Source: a virus
IMG/VR virus record: IMGVR_UViG_3300003690_000041
Location: 1-55,809 of that record
DNA: 55,809 nucleotides
Reading direction: 5' to 3' (one strand)
Made by a program: the position numbers and the translations under genes. The notes beneath the pieces are model-generated. The model saw only the letters and a program-made list of their open reading frames with translations, made no database searches and was not told where the DNA came from. Positions 26,272-32,899 of the stretch are shown in pieces (within the stretch, counting starts at the first letter, position 1; each line of letters opens with the position of its first letter).

Positions 26272-26619
26272 GTGCCTATTCCACAAGCTCACCTAATACA
26301 AGCGTATTTACAGAACATGTTCTGTATGAAGTCTCAACCCCGTGATTTTTGATAGATTGCATCATATATTCCACTTTTTTGGTCAATAACGTCACACTAC
26401 TATTAGACAAACTATCTATTCCGTGTCACTATCGGCTACTATCGGACCAATATCGGCATATCCCCACTTTTTGACCCACAAAAGCACACAGCCAAAATCT
26501 ACAAACCGTGTGCTTAATTGTGTTATCTGTGTGCGATCGTTCTACTATCGTGTTGTGTGTGTGCATCGGTTTTCATTGTGTATTCGGTTAATTATATGGC
26601 TACACAGCTATGCTGTCGC
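26272..26619. other. Gene-free stretch with operator and ATCGG repeats
   Basis: About 350 bp. A TTAACCGGTTAAC palindrome lies just before the terminator (26,208-26,221) and the operator at 26,310. Three spaced copies of TATCGG occur at about 26,429-26,455. No convincing coding frame with a ribosome site was seen. Confidence 0.5.
26310..26325. promoter_or_regulatory. Operator palindrome copy
   Basis: ACAGAACATGTTCTGT, perfect 16-bp palindrome in the gene-free stretch. Confidence 0.7.
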
Positions 26620-27258
26620 TTATTGTGGTGTGTGTGTATTTGCTATTGAGAGGGGATATTGTTTCTTTACAGGTAGTTGTGTTATTATGTGATCGGGAGT
26701 ATAGGGGGTTTCATCTGGTGTTTGTATGGGTGTATCAGTGTCTTGAATCGCACCTGTAGGGCGGGTCTCAGAGGAGTGTTGGCTGTCTTCTTGTTCTGTA
26801 AATTCTGCTTCTGTGGCTTGTTGTTGTAGTTGGTTTCTCTCCAGTCTACGCTCCAGCCATTTCTTATAGTTCTTGGGTGCTTGTGGAGGTAGTTGAGGTG
26901 GTTTGAGTTCGATTTCCTGTGTGATAAGTTGTTTCTGACCAAAGGCTTGATTTCGTGTTCTTTCGAGTATCCAAGACTTGGCTTGCCATCCTTTGTCTCC
27001 GTCTCTGATCTCGTTTACCAGTTTGATCTCACCTATTGCTTTTGCTTCTTCTACTCTATCTTTGAAGTTGGTGTATTTGGTTTTCTCTCCGGAGGAGTAG
27101 TCTTCTTCTGCTTTGCGTAGCCAGTGGTAATATGTGTGTTCACGGATACCGCCAGCGAGACACGCTGTCTTGATATAGTGTCCTTTCTCTATTACAGAGC
27201 ATATGCGTCCGAGCATCGTCTGTGTAATGGTTATTTTACCGTGTGTTATGGAGGGCAT
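26620..27258 (-). CDS. Terminase small subunit-like DNA-binding protein (212 residues)
   Basis: ATG 27258 is used (the open frame extends to 27330). Residues 10-60 carry a helix-turn-helix of the type seen in phage small terminases: ICSVIEKGHYIKTACLAGGI then REHTYYHWLRKAEED, followed by FKDRVEEAKAIGEIKLVNEI. The middle is helical and basic (NYKKWLERRLERNQLQQQ); the last 60 residues are low-complexity, rich in Pro and Thr. It lies on the late strand but about 3 kb upstream of the large terminase, an unusual separation. An alternative is a generic transcription factor. Confidence 0.62.
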   Translation of the reverse strand: MPSITHGKITITQTMLGRICSVIEKGHYIKTACLAGGIREHTYYHWLRKAEEDYSSGEKTKYTNFKDRVEEAKAIGEIKLVNEIRDGDKGWQAKSWILERTRNQAFGQKQLITQEIELKPPQLPPQAPKNYKKWLERRLERNQLQQQATEAEFTEQEDSQHSSETRPTGAIQDTDTPIQTPDETPYTPDHIITQLPVKKQYPLSIANTHTPQ

Positions 27259-27640
27259 GTCCTTGCCTTTTGGAAAGGGCTTCAAGGTATGCGAACAAGG
27301 CTGGAACAGCAGGCGTATGCGCATCGGCACACACGCACCGTTTAGTTACATACCCGCACGCCTTACATATGGCAGACGTATGCGCATCGACTGGCTTCTG
27401 CCAGACATCTATTGCTTCTCGCAAGGATCGGTGTTGTTTCTTGTAGGGAAACGAAGAAAGCCCTTCTTTATTGGAATGGGCTTCAAGGTAGTCGAGTCTG
27501 TCTGAGTCTTTAAGGGCTTCTGCCAGCCTTCGTTGCAAAGTTTGGCGCTCTGTCTCCAGACGAATGATGTCGTTGACATATACATCTATCTCCTCTACTA
27601 AGTCCAACTCAAGTTGGGGTTTATTGGTACGTGTCTTCAT
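27236..27640 (-). CDS. Helical zinc-knuckle protein (134 residues)
   Basis: ATG 27640 follows AGGAG at a good distance. N-terminal coiled coil (DIIRLETERQTLQRRLAEAL), then a zinc-type cluster CKACGYVTKRCVC, then a helical end. The end overlaps the terminase-like gene by about 20 nt. Downstream of a clear promoter with phased repeats. Function unknown, probably regulatory or nucleic-acid binding. Confidence 0.65.
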   Translation of the reverse strand: MKTRTNKPQLELDLVEEIDVYVNDIIRLETERQTLQRRLAEALKDSDRLDYLEAHSNKEGLSSFPYKKQHRSLREAIDVWQKPVDAHTSAICKACGYVTKRCVCADAHTPAVPALFAYLEALSKRQGHALHNTR

Positions 27641-27667
27641 ACTGCCTGATCTCCTAGGGAGACTTGT

Positions 27668-27695
27668 AATATACAAAAGTCTGTAAATGCGTCAA
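27668..27695 (-). promoter_or_regulatory. Leftward promoter for the 27,640 gene
   Basis: Minus-strand TTGACG (27695-27690) and TATATT (27673-27668), spacer 16 bp. The predicted start lies about 20 nt ahead of the ATG. Confidence 0.68.
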
Positions 27696-27696
27696 T

Positions 27697-27740
27697 CTAT
27701 CACAAAACTATCACAAAACTATCACAAAACTATCACATAG
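27697..27740. repeat. Four phased 11-bp repeats upstream of the leftward promoter
   Basis: CTATCACAAAA repeated three times exactly and a fourth time as CTATCACATAG, with an 11-bp period (about one DNA turn). It abuts the -35 box, so it looks like a cooperative operator or activator site. Confidence 0.8.
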
Positions 27741-27802
27741 ACGTATAAACGATAAGGAGGTTAAGCAAAAATGTCAACGGCTTTCTGACTGCCTTTGCAC
27801 AC

Positions 27803-28105
27803 CTACCCAGTCCTGCCTCGTTTCAACCCTGATTTTTCCCCACCTGCTACGACTGCAAGTATCTTGTTTTGCGCTTGCGCCAGTTCATATCTGATATTCT
27901 TTGGAACCCTATTCCACCTCTCGGCAACGAGAACAATACGTTCAGCTACACGGTCAGCCCTCTCGCCGACAGGCATGAAACTCCACGCATTGCCCATCGG
28001 ATCACCAGAGAGGGCGTGTATCCGCGCATCCAGAGCAGGAGTAGACATCTTTGGAAGCGCACCGAATTCTTCTACCCGTTTGTCTATCATCTCAACAAAA
28101 CCCAT
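27803..28105 (-). CDS. Hypothetical protein (100 residues)
   Basis: Start at ATGGGT (28105), 8 nt behind an AAAGGAGAG site. Contains MSTPALDARIHALSGDPMGN and a helical RADRVAERIVLVAERWNRVP. A 21-nt stretch coding DPMGNAW here reappears on the other coding sense in the early gene at 31,734. No recognised domain. Confidence 0.6.
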   Translation of the reverse strand: MGFVEMIDKRVEEFGALPKMSTPALDARIHALSGDPMGNAWSFMPVGERADRVAERIVLVAERWNRVPKNIRYELAQAQNKILAVVAGGEKSGLKRGRTG

Positions 28106-28135
28106 CACCATCTCTCCTTTCAATTAATTCAGGCA

Positions 28136-28465
28136 TCACGCCTCCACAAGGATAACAGGTGCATCATAGTCTGCGGGCATCTGTGTCTCTATGACGGGGA
28201 TGCCCTTGTAGACAACCTTACTGAACGTAGGTCGGTCTTCTACCTCTTCTGCCGGATATTCTTCGGGATGATCCTCTTCGCTCGTCTGAGGGGACGTGAG
28301 AGCCGTGTAGACCCTATACGCTGGTGGCACCAGTTCAATGACAGCTATCTTCTTGCCCTCCTGCTCCGCCAACTGCACCTCACGGCGCACCCAAGTGATG
28401 ATCGGTGTATCCTTGACGAAAGGCCACTCGTAATCTGTGAATGTGTTGCCATTATGTATGTTCAT
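28136..28465 (-). CDS. Hypothetical protein (109 residues)
   Basis: MNIHNGNTFTDYEWPFVKDT start with AGGAGG upstream. A beta-rich protein with an acidic linker (EEDHPEEYPAEEVEDRP). It is the first gene of the leftward group divergent from the large RNA promoter. Its leader contains an 11-bp inverted repeat. Function unknown. Confidence 0.6.
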   Translation of the reverse strand: MNIHNGNTFTDYEWPFVKDTPIITWVRREVQLAEQEGKKIAVIELVPPAYRVYTALTSPQTSEEDHPEEYPAEEVEDRPTFSKVVYKGIPVIETQMPADYDAPVILVEA

Positions 28466-28482
28466 ACAACCTCCTATGTTAT

Positions 28483-28524
28483 GGTGATACCTAGGGGACC
28501 CCTAACTTTCCGGTAGGTATCACC
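28483..28524. promoter_or_regulatory. Inverted repeat in the leader of the 28,465 gene
   Basis: GGTGATACCTA and TAGGTATCACC, 11-bp arms around a 20-bp spacer, with a nested AGGGG/CCCCT. A possible two-site operator or RNA hairpin. The same half-site (TGATACCT) forms an inverted pair inside the 18-bp array at 38,076-38,109. Confidence 0.65.
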
Positions 28525-28569
28525 ACGCTGTATCACGTTAATTTACAGTAGTTTAAGGAAAAAAAAGAC

Positions 28570-28598
28570 TTGACAAAAGTGTAATATTTTGTTATATT
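28570..28598 (+). promoter_or_regulatory. Strong early promoter
   Basis: TTGACA, spacer 17, TATATT: near-perfect sigma-70 consensus in an A/T-rich tract. Expected start about 28,605, right at the first stem of the structured RNA. Confidence 0.9.
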
Positions 28599-28690
28599 AT
28601 GGTAGTTCAGGAATTTCACTCAATTAGCCCTGAACTATTTTACTACTTAATTGAGCCTCTCAATCAAGTTCGGTGACTGGAGTGTTATTC

Positions 28691-28704
28691 CAGAACATGT
28701 TCTG
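28691..28704. promoter_or_regulatory. Operator palindrome copy in the structured RNA
   Basis: CAGAACATGTTCTG, about 90 bp downstream of the early promoter start. Confidence 0.7.
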
Positions 28705-29254
28705 AGCGAGAAAATAATCAAAGGTTTTCTTCTGGTCTTCTCCTGACAATGAAGATCAAGCCTCTCCCTGCCTGAACAGGGAAGAGGCTGACAGGGATAG
28801 TCACAAGGGATGTTCACCCATCACCCTGTGATACCCATCACCTAATGAGATGCTTGGTGGCAGGAAGCCAGCAACGGGTGCATTACCTCTGCATATGTGG
28901 CTGTGAGACAACCAAACCGTGACGATGACACCATCTCTAACCCCTCGCCCAAGATGGCTATGGCGAAAAAAGGGCTTGAAAAGCCCAGAGGCGACGATGG
29001 ATAGCACAGGGTTCAATCCACAGTGAGCGCAACCTCAACATATATCAGAGCAGGATGCAAGGCATTAGTATGAGATGCCATACGACCTCCCTTTATGGGA
29101 GCCGACCTGAAGCAACCAAAATGGAGAGTGCCAATAATGGGCACGATCTCTCGCTTAACACGACAGGAGCCGCAAATCCCGTCCATCTCTCCTTCTGACA
29201 ACAGACCTATCGGGGCAACGGATGCGACTAGCAACCGCAATAACCAACTGGTCC

Positions 29255-29268
29255 CAGAACATGTTCTG
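29255..29268. promoter_or_regulatory. Operator palindrome copy in the structured RNA
   Basis: CAGAACATGTTCTG, in the 3' part of the structured region. Confidence 0.7.
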
Positions 29269-29428
29269 ATGGCAAAGGAAGAGAGGATGCGGAGCAGGCC
29301 CAACCCAGTGAGATGAGCGAGCATAGTGAATCCTAATCTCGACCCGTTCAATCGGGGGTGTGGAAACGTCGAAATGCCCCACAAGTCAGCACCTTCTTGT
29401 GGTGTGGGGTGTTGAAACAGGGACTCCT

Positions 29429-29444
29429 TCAGAACTTGTTCTGA
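29429..29444. promoter_or_regulatory. Variant palindrome closing the structured RNA
   Basis: TCAGAA CTTG TTCTGA: the central base change breaks the DNA palindrome but keeps the RNA stem, nested inside a CAGGGA/TCCCTG stem just before the first early gene. Confidence 0.65.
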
Positions 29445-29484
29445 TCCCTGTGGACTAACGCTGATAAAAAACAAGGAGATTCAC

Positions 29485-29718
29485 ATGAAAATGATGCAAA
29501 CCACGATCAGCCGAGGCGATGGGCAAGACGATGAAGTGCTTGCGACACACAAGGGCATCAAGCCTAAGCGCGTCACCTTATCAGTGGACAACGGTGACGG
29601 ATTCGGGTGGCAAGACGTTTACACCACCCAGACACTGTATTATGAAGCCGAACTGTTCGCCATCAAGAAATTCCTCAAACAGCATCCCGATGCCGTCTAC
29701 TGCGAATCCTTTGCATAG
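29485..29718 (+). CDS. Early protein (78 residues)
   Basis: AAGGAG then ATG; first gene after the structured RNA. Residues MKMMQTTISRGDGQDDEVLA, then a compact domain with LYYEAELFAIKKFLKQHPDA. A 33-nt stretch (29,519-29,551) is repeated exactly at 31,474 but read there in a different frame. Function unknown; the position suggests an immediate-early host takeover role. Confidence 0.68.
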   Translation: MKMMQTTISRGDGQDDEVLATHKGIKPKRVTLSVDNGDGFGWQDVYTTQTLYYEAELFAIKKFLKQHPDAVYCESFA

Positions 29719-29728
29719 GAGATTCACA

Positions 29729-30007
29729 ATGAGAACAACCAAAGCGATGTCTTTTCTTAAGAAAGACATTGCATTTGCCCTCGATGTCGCAGAAACGAAA
29801 GCCTTGTTGCTTAAACAGGCCAACCACGCGCGAGAAGTTTCGGAGCAGGCATTTCACATGGGCGACACCGAAGACGGGCATCGTTGGTATATCGCCTACA
29901 TCACATTTGCCTACGCTGCTGACCGCCCCTGGAACAGCAGATTGTTTCAGGACATCGCTTCATACGGTAACCTCAGCCGATGGGGTTACTTTGACAGCGC
30001 TCGATAG
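29729..30007 (+). CDS. Early protein (92 residues)
   Basis: ATG 29729 follows AGGAGATTCACA; upstream in-frame starts overlap the previous gene and lack a site. Helical: SFLKKDIAFALDVAETKALL, then AFHMGDTEDGHRWYIAYITF. Ends just before the first twin hairpin. Unknown function. Confidence 0.65.
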   Translation: MRTTKAMSFLKKDIAFALDVAETKALLLKQANHAREVSEQAFHMGDTEDGHRWYIAYITFAYAADRPWNSRLFQDIASYGNLSRWGYFDSAR

Positions 30008-30029
30008 CCCACATCGCTGTGAAACCCAA

Positions 30030-30059
30030 GGGGGTGAGTGAAACTGCTCACCCCCTTTT
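30030..30059 (+). terminator. Twin hairpin 1 (terminator or attenuator)
   Basis: GGGGGTGAG / CTCACCCCC with the loop TGAAACTG and TTTTCT after it. The same element with one compensatory pair change occurs at 30,881. An AAGGAG site follows at once, so it would attenuate rather than end the operon. Confidence 0.78.
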
Positions 30060-30075
30060 CTATAAGGAGAAGCGA

Positions 30076-30411
30076 ATGACTTCCAAACAAATATCTGCCC
30101 TGAGATCCATCGTAGAGCGTTATGGTGGCACGTATGACAGCACAGACTTCCCTACATCTGGAGGACTTCAAGGGCTTCCAGATGGGTACGTCAGTGGGTG
30201 GGTGAAGAATGGGCTGGGAGAGAATCGCATCTATATTGGTTGCTCGGATATGTTGGAAGAAATGGGATGGGATTCTGTCGTACCCGCCATTTGCGCCAAC
30301 AAAGGATGCGATTATACAACGGGTATGGAACCTGATCAGGACAGAGGATGGTGTGAAGAGTGCAGAACCAACTCAGTACAATCCTGCCTTATACTGGCTG
30401 GGGTTATCTAA
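30076..30411 (+). CDS. Early zinc-ribbon protein (111 residues)
   Basis: ATG 30076 after AAGGAG. MTSKQISALRSIVERYGGTY start; near the end CANKGCDYTTG and GWCEECRTNSV form two zinc knuckles. Repeated Gly/Tyr turns in the middle. Probably binds nucleic acid or a host protein. Confidence 0.68.
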   Translation: MTSKQISALRSIVERYGGTYDSTDFPTSGGLQGLPDGYVSGWVKNGLGENRIYIGCSDMLEEMGWDSVVPAICANKGCDYTTGMEPDQDRGWCEECRTNSVQSCLILAGVI

Positions 30412-30441
30412 GGAGCGATAAGCTCATAAAAAGGAGTTGAT

Positions 30442-30639
30442 ATGTTTGATCCATTCCACACATGGAATGACACAGCATGGGAAGCCATAGAAAACCACGT
30501 TGACGAAACCTTTGACCTAGGGAACCTTGAGCCATTCGAACTCCCGTTTAAATCAATGTGGGATGCCACCGAAAAAGAAATCATTGATCACGCAAAGGAA
30601 ACCGTAAAACGGTATATAGATTCTAGGAGGACAAGATGA
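30442..30639 (+). CDS. Early protein (65 residues)
   Basis: MFDPFHTWNDTAWEAIENHV start after AAGGAG. Acidic helical protein ending KETVKRYIDSRRTR. ATGA overlap with the next gene shows coupling. No family recognised. Confidence 0.62.
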   Translation: MFDPFHTWNDTAWEAIENHVDETFDLGNLEPFELPFKSMWDATEKEIIDHAKETVKRYIDSRRTR

Positions 30640-30845
30640 AACAGACCGCAACGGAAACGCACCACAACCGTCAGCTTACTCTAAATCGTATCGACATGTT
30701 ATGCCGGATGCTCACTGTTCAACGATTGCAAACCGATCCTTGGGGGTGGGAGCGCATTCTGGATCGCATCAATAAACTGAACGACACCTACCGCGTGATG
30801 ACTATGTTGGTGAGAACAAATCGCGACAACCCTTTGAAACCATAG
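30636..30845 (+). CDS. Early protein (69 residues)
   Basis: MKQTATETHHNRQLTLNRID leads into a helical body with LQTDPWGWERILDRINKLND. It overlaps the preceding stop by 4 nt. Unknown function. Confidence 0.6.
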   Translation: MKQTATETHHNRQLTLNRIDMLCRMLTVQRLQTDPWGWERILDRINKLNDTYRVMTMLVRTNRDNPLKP

Positions 30846-30880
30846 CCATTGTACGCGTGAGATCCAATCATTACATGCTT

Positions 30881-30910
30881 GGGGATGAGTGAAACTGCTC
30901 ATCCCCTTTT
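30881..30910 (+). terminator. Twin hairpin 2 (terminator or attenuator)
   Basis: GGGGATGAG / CTCATCCCC, loop TGAAACTG, then TTTTCT and AAGGAG. Compared with hairpin 1 one G-C pair has become A-T on both sides, so pairing is conserved. Confidence 0.78.
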
Positions 30911-30925
30911 CTATAAGGAGATATG

Positions 30926-31204
30926 ATGATGGAAAAAGAATACGCTGAATCAATCGAAAGAACGGGAGCACTCATCGCTTCCTTCGCAGAATTCACCAAT
31001 CTGGCGATGAAGAAACACGGACTCCGACCAGAAGAACTGGTGCGCACGGGGATCACCTTCGCGGCACTCGTAACAATCGCCATGTTCGACCCCAAATACG
31101 GGGAGATAGACAGATTCATCAAGGCTAGTGTGGAGGCGTTTGAAGAGGAGACAAACCTGATAAAGGAAGAATTCGAAACTGTGAGATACTTCTTCGGTAA
31201 ATAG
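30926..31204 (+). CDS. Early protein (92 residues)
   Basis: Several tandem ATGs (30923, 30926, 30929) behind AAGGAG; the second is used. MEKEYAESIERTGALIASFA then EELVRTGITFAALVTIAMFD. Mostly helical, slightly hydrophobic centre, no clear membrane span. Unknown function. Confidence 0.62.
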   Translation: MMEKEYAESIERTGALIASFAEFTNLAMKKHGLRPEELVRTGITFAALVTIAMFDPKYGEIDRFIKASVEAFEEETNLIKEEFETVRYFFGK

Positions 31205-31212
31205 AGGAGACC

Positions 31213-31226
31213 CAGAACATGTTCTC
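31213..31226. promoter_or_regulatory. Operator palindrome overlapping a start codon
   Basis: CAGAACATGTTCTC; the ATG of the palindrome is the start codon of the 31-residue membrane peptide, so binding or folding would directly control it. Confidence 0.6.
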
Positions 31227-31314
31227 AAAAGCATTCAAGATAATATCGTGGTGGTGCACAATGCTGTGCTTAGGATGGTGTCTGGGGTGGCTACTCGTAT
31301 GGGGCTGCTCGTAA
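31219..31314 (+). CDS. Tiny membrane peptide (31 residues)
   Basis: ATG inside the palindrome, GAGGAG about 9 nt upstream. MFSKAFKIISWWCTMLCLGW and then LGWLLVWGCS: a short basic head and one very hydrophobic, Trp/Cys-rich span. Stop TAA is followed at once by AAGGAGG for the next gene. Possibly a membrane-active early peptide. Confidence 0.55.
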   Translation: MFSKAFKIISWWCTMLCLGWCLGWLLVWGCS

Positions 31315-31329
31315 AGGAGGACGAAGAAT

Positions 31330-31608
31330 ATGAAAGCGATAGAGGAAAACTGTGAGGAAGAGGTATGGATTCACTGGCAAAAGTTGATAAGCCTTGGTGT
31401 TATTCGACAGAAAGAACCAGTTTTCACAATAGTGGATCGCGTTCTCAAAGTAGAGGAGGACGGCGACTACGGTATGGGCAAGACGATGAAGTGCTTGCGA
31501 CACACACTGGAAAACCTGACAGATAGAGAGGATTCACGATGGCACATGCAAAGAAGCATCGACAGGCAGAGAAACTGCTTAAAGATGCTGACCGTACCAC
31601 TTCAGTAG
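31330..31608 (+). CDS. Early protein with NCEEEVW.HWQK motif (92 residues)
   Basis: MKAIEENCEEEVWIHWQKLI. The NCE-x-EW-x-WQK motif recurs in the proteins at 31,539 and 31,982, so these are mosaic paralogues. The segment GMGKTMKCLRHT comes from the 33-nt repeat shared with 29,519. After residue 70 it overlaps the next gene in another frame, so the true end may be shorter in function. Confidence 0.55.
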   Translation: MKAIEENCEEEVWIHWQKLISLGVIRQKEPVFTIVDRVLKVEEDGDYGMGKTMKCLRHTLENLTDREDSRWHMQRSIDRQRNCLKMLTVPLQ

Positions 31609-31796
31609 AAGAGGAAGCGCTACACCTCGAAATGGCGCACGTAAATTGGACGATCATTTACGTAGAAAACTGTGAGAAAGAATGGATTCGCTGGCAAAAG
31701 GGGGAAGACAATGACAGCGACCTGATCACAGTGCACGCATTGCCCATCGGATCAGTGGAGGGCGAACACAAAACAGATAGGGAGGATTCACGATGA
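31539..31796 (+). CDS. Early paralogue A (85 residues)
   Basis: GAGAGGATTCACG then ATG. MAHAKKHRQAEKLLKDADRT, then NCEKEWIRWQKGEDNDSDLI. The first 20 codons are a paralogue of the next gene's start, the middle carries the NCE-EW-WQK motif. Overlaps the preceding gene by 70 nt and the following by ATGA. Confidence 0.62.
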   Translation: MAHAKKHRQAEKLLKDADRTTSVEEEALHLEMAHVNWTIIYVENCEKEWIRWQKGEDNDSDLITVHALPIGSVEGEHKTDREDSR

Positions 31797-31969
31797 CACA
31801 CGCAGAGAAGCATCGACAAGCAGAGAAACTGCTTAAAGATGTGGAGCGTACCAGACGGATGCATGAGAACAAACGTCGGCACTATTCAGTTGTCAAAGAA
31901 CAGACCTTCTGGAGCTACTTCGATCAGCACCACTCCCACCTGACAACGGCTATGCTCACGTGCCAGTAA
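31793..31969 (+). CDS. Early paralogue B (58 residues)
   Basis: ATG overlaps the previous stop (ATGA). MTHAEKHRQAEKLLKDVERT matches paralogue A over its first 20 residues, then diverges into a basic, His-rich end. A tandem duplication with a swapped C-terminus. Confidence 0.6.
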   Translation: MTHAEKHRQAEKLLKDVERTRRMHENKRRHYSVVKEQTFWSYFDQHHSHLTTAMLTCQ

Positions 31970-31981
31970 AAGGAGATTGAT

Positions 31982-32230
31982 ATGTTGAACAGTAAAGACG
32001 AGAACAGCATCATCGCTTACCACCACCTACTCGACTTCTGTGTCAAGGTGGAAGTGGGGATGGTAAACATCGCACAGACGAAAGAACGCATCATATATGC
32101 CATTGCAACCGAAGAAGAGCCACACGTTGTTCAGTTTCTGGAACAGGCCCTGGAATACGTGGAAAACTGTGAGATCGAGTGGCTCAAGTGGCAGAAGGAG
32201 GGAGACCGTGTATCCGCAAATGGATATTGA
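31982..32230 (+). CDS. Early protein with NCEIEWLKWQK motif (82 residues)
   Basis: AGGAG then ATG. Helical: ENSIIAYHHLLDFCVKVEVG, then ALEYVENCEIEWLKWQKEGD. Third member of the NCE-EW-WQK family. It overlaps the GTG-start gene after it. Confidence 0.62.
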   Translation: MLNSKDENSIIAYHHLLDFCVKVEVGMVNIAQTKERIIYAIATEEEPHVVQFLEQALEYVENCEIEWLKWQKEGDRVSANGY

Positions 32231-32393
32231 CGACAACCTGATCACAGTGTTCGAAGTGGCGCGTCTTACCCTACGGTCACGCATGATACATCAGATAATA
32301 GCAGAGGAACTGGACCTGTCTGATGAAGCGATGGCTGAATTGCAATTCTACACCGAAACAGTTCTGGAAAAGGAGGAACGAAGGGAGAGATAA
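32208..32393 (+). CDS. Early protein, GTG start (61 residues)
   Basis: GTG at 32208, 6 nt after GGAGG. MYPQMDIDDNLITVFEVARL then AMAELQFYTETVLEKEERRE. The NLITV-FEVARLTL part resembles the DLITV and EMARLALE segments of neighbours, again suggesting mosaic paralogues. Confidence 0.58.
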   Translation: MYPQMDIDDNLITVFEVARLTLRSRMIHQIIAEELDLSDEAMAELQFYTETVLEKEERRER

Positions 32394-32450
32394 CCAACCG
32401 GGGGGACTTACAATATAACACATATCCCTCTATAAGTCAAGTAGTTAAAC

Positions 32451-32464
32451 CAGAACATGTTCTG
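32451..32464. promoter_or_regulatory. Operator palindrome copy
   Basis: CAGAACATGTTCTG followed by ATGAAAGGAGAAACAC and the ATG of the 32,481 gene. Nearly the same layout occurs at 38,166. Confidence 0.75.
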
Positions 32465-32480
32465 ATGAAAGGAGAAACAC

Positions 32481-32885
32481 ATGCAACTGGAGATGGCACG
32501 GCTGGCGCTTGAAAGCGCACTCTACGAACACAGACAGAAGATCATCGAGATAAACGATGAAGAACTGTCTCTGTGTGAACGCCTACTCAGACGCTTTGAC
32601 ATGCTGGACGAAGACAAAGCGTACGTGGGCAGAGAATATGATGACGATTTCCGCCCCAAAAAGGGAGACATTGTGCGAGCCAAAGAGATAGGAACAGAGG
32701 GCGAGATGGGAGGCAGACTACCCTCTGGGTTCGCAATCATCCACTCAATAGAAGAGAAAACACTACACCTCGAATGGCTGTGGGGAAGCAAGGTATTCAC
32801 GGGCGGGAGAACCCCCGGAGAGACCAACTGGAATTCCGTCAAAGAAGAACTTTTTCATATCATGCGGTCAAATTTATCGACATAA
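32481..32885 (+). CDS. Early protein (134 residues)
   Basis: MQLEMARLALESALYEHRQK starts a helical N-terminus; the second half is beta-rich with RPKKGDIVRAKEIGTEGEMG and FAIIHSIEEKTLHLEWLWGS, perhaps an SH3-like or CASH-type barrel. The strong AAGGAG site follows an operator. Function unknown; it precedes the AAA+ gene by a short gap. Confidence 0.62.
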   Translation: MQLEMARLALESALYEHRQKIIEINDEELSLCERLLRRFDMLDEDKAYVGREYDDDFRPKKGDIVRAKEIGTEGEMGGRLPSGFAIIHSIEEKTLHLEWLWGSKVFTGGRTPGETNWNSVKEELFHIMRSNLST

Positions 32886-32899
32886 AGGAGAGCACTCAC

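Larger units (their letters stand above)
28604..29455 (+). ncRNA. Large structured non-coding RNA or leader (~850 nt)
   Basis: No coding frame with a ribosome site covers this interval. Many stable stems are visible: 28,603-28,611 with 28,629-28,637 (9 bp), whose loop (28,619-28,626) pairs 8 bp with 28,648-28,655 to give a pseudoknot; AGCCTCT+CCCTG with CAGGG+AGAGGCT at about 28,759-28,788; GGGCTT/AAGCCC at 28,972; GGCAT/ATGCC at 29,061; CTCCC/GGGAG at 29,087; GAGAG-TGCC with GGCA-CTCTC at about 29,125; CCACAAG/CTTGTGG near 29,380; and a final CAGGGA/TCCCTG closing TCAGAA/TTCTGA at 29,418-29,450. Size and setting recall giant phage RNAs such as GOLLD and ROOL, but homology is not shown. Confidence 0.7.

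Noticed and set aside
26423-26692. 89-codon plus-strand frame
   Set aside because: Cys/Arg-rich, no ribosome site, and it overlaps the end of the terminase-small-like gene on the other strand.
28995-29020. tRNA gene suggested by a T-arm-like GGGTTCAATCC
   Set aside because: No acceptor, D or anticodon arms around it; it fits the local RNA stem instead. No other tRNA was seen in the window.
28801-29474. Two minus-strand frames with an ATGA-type overlap in the structured RNA region
   Set aside because: Weak or non-ATG start without a Shine-Dalgarno, irregular composition, and the interval is explained better by RNA stems.
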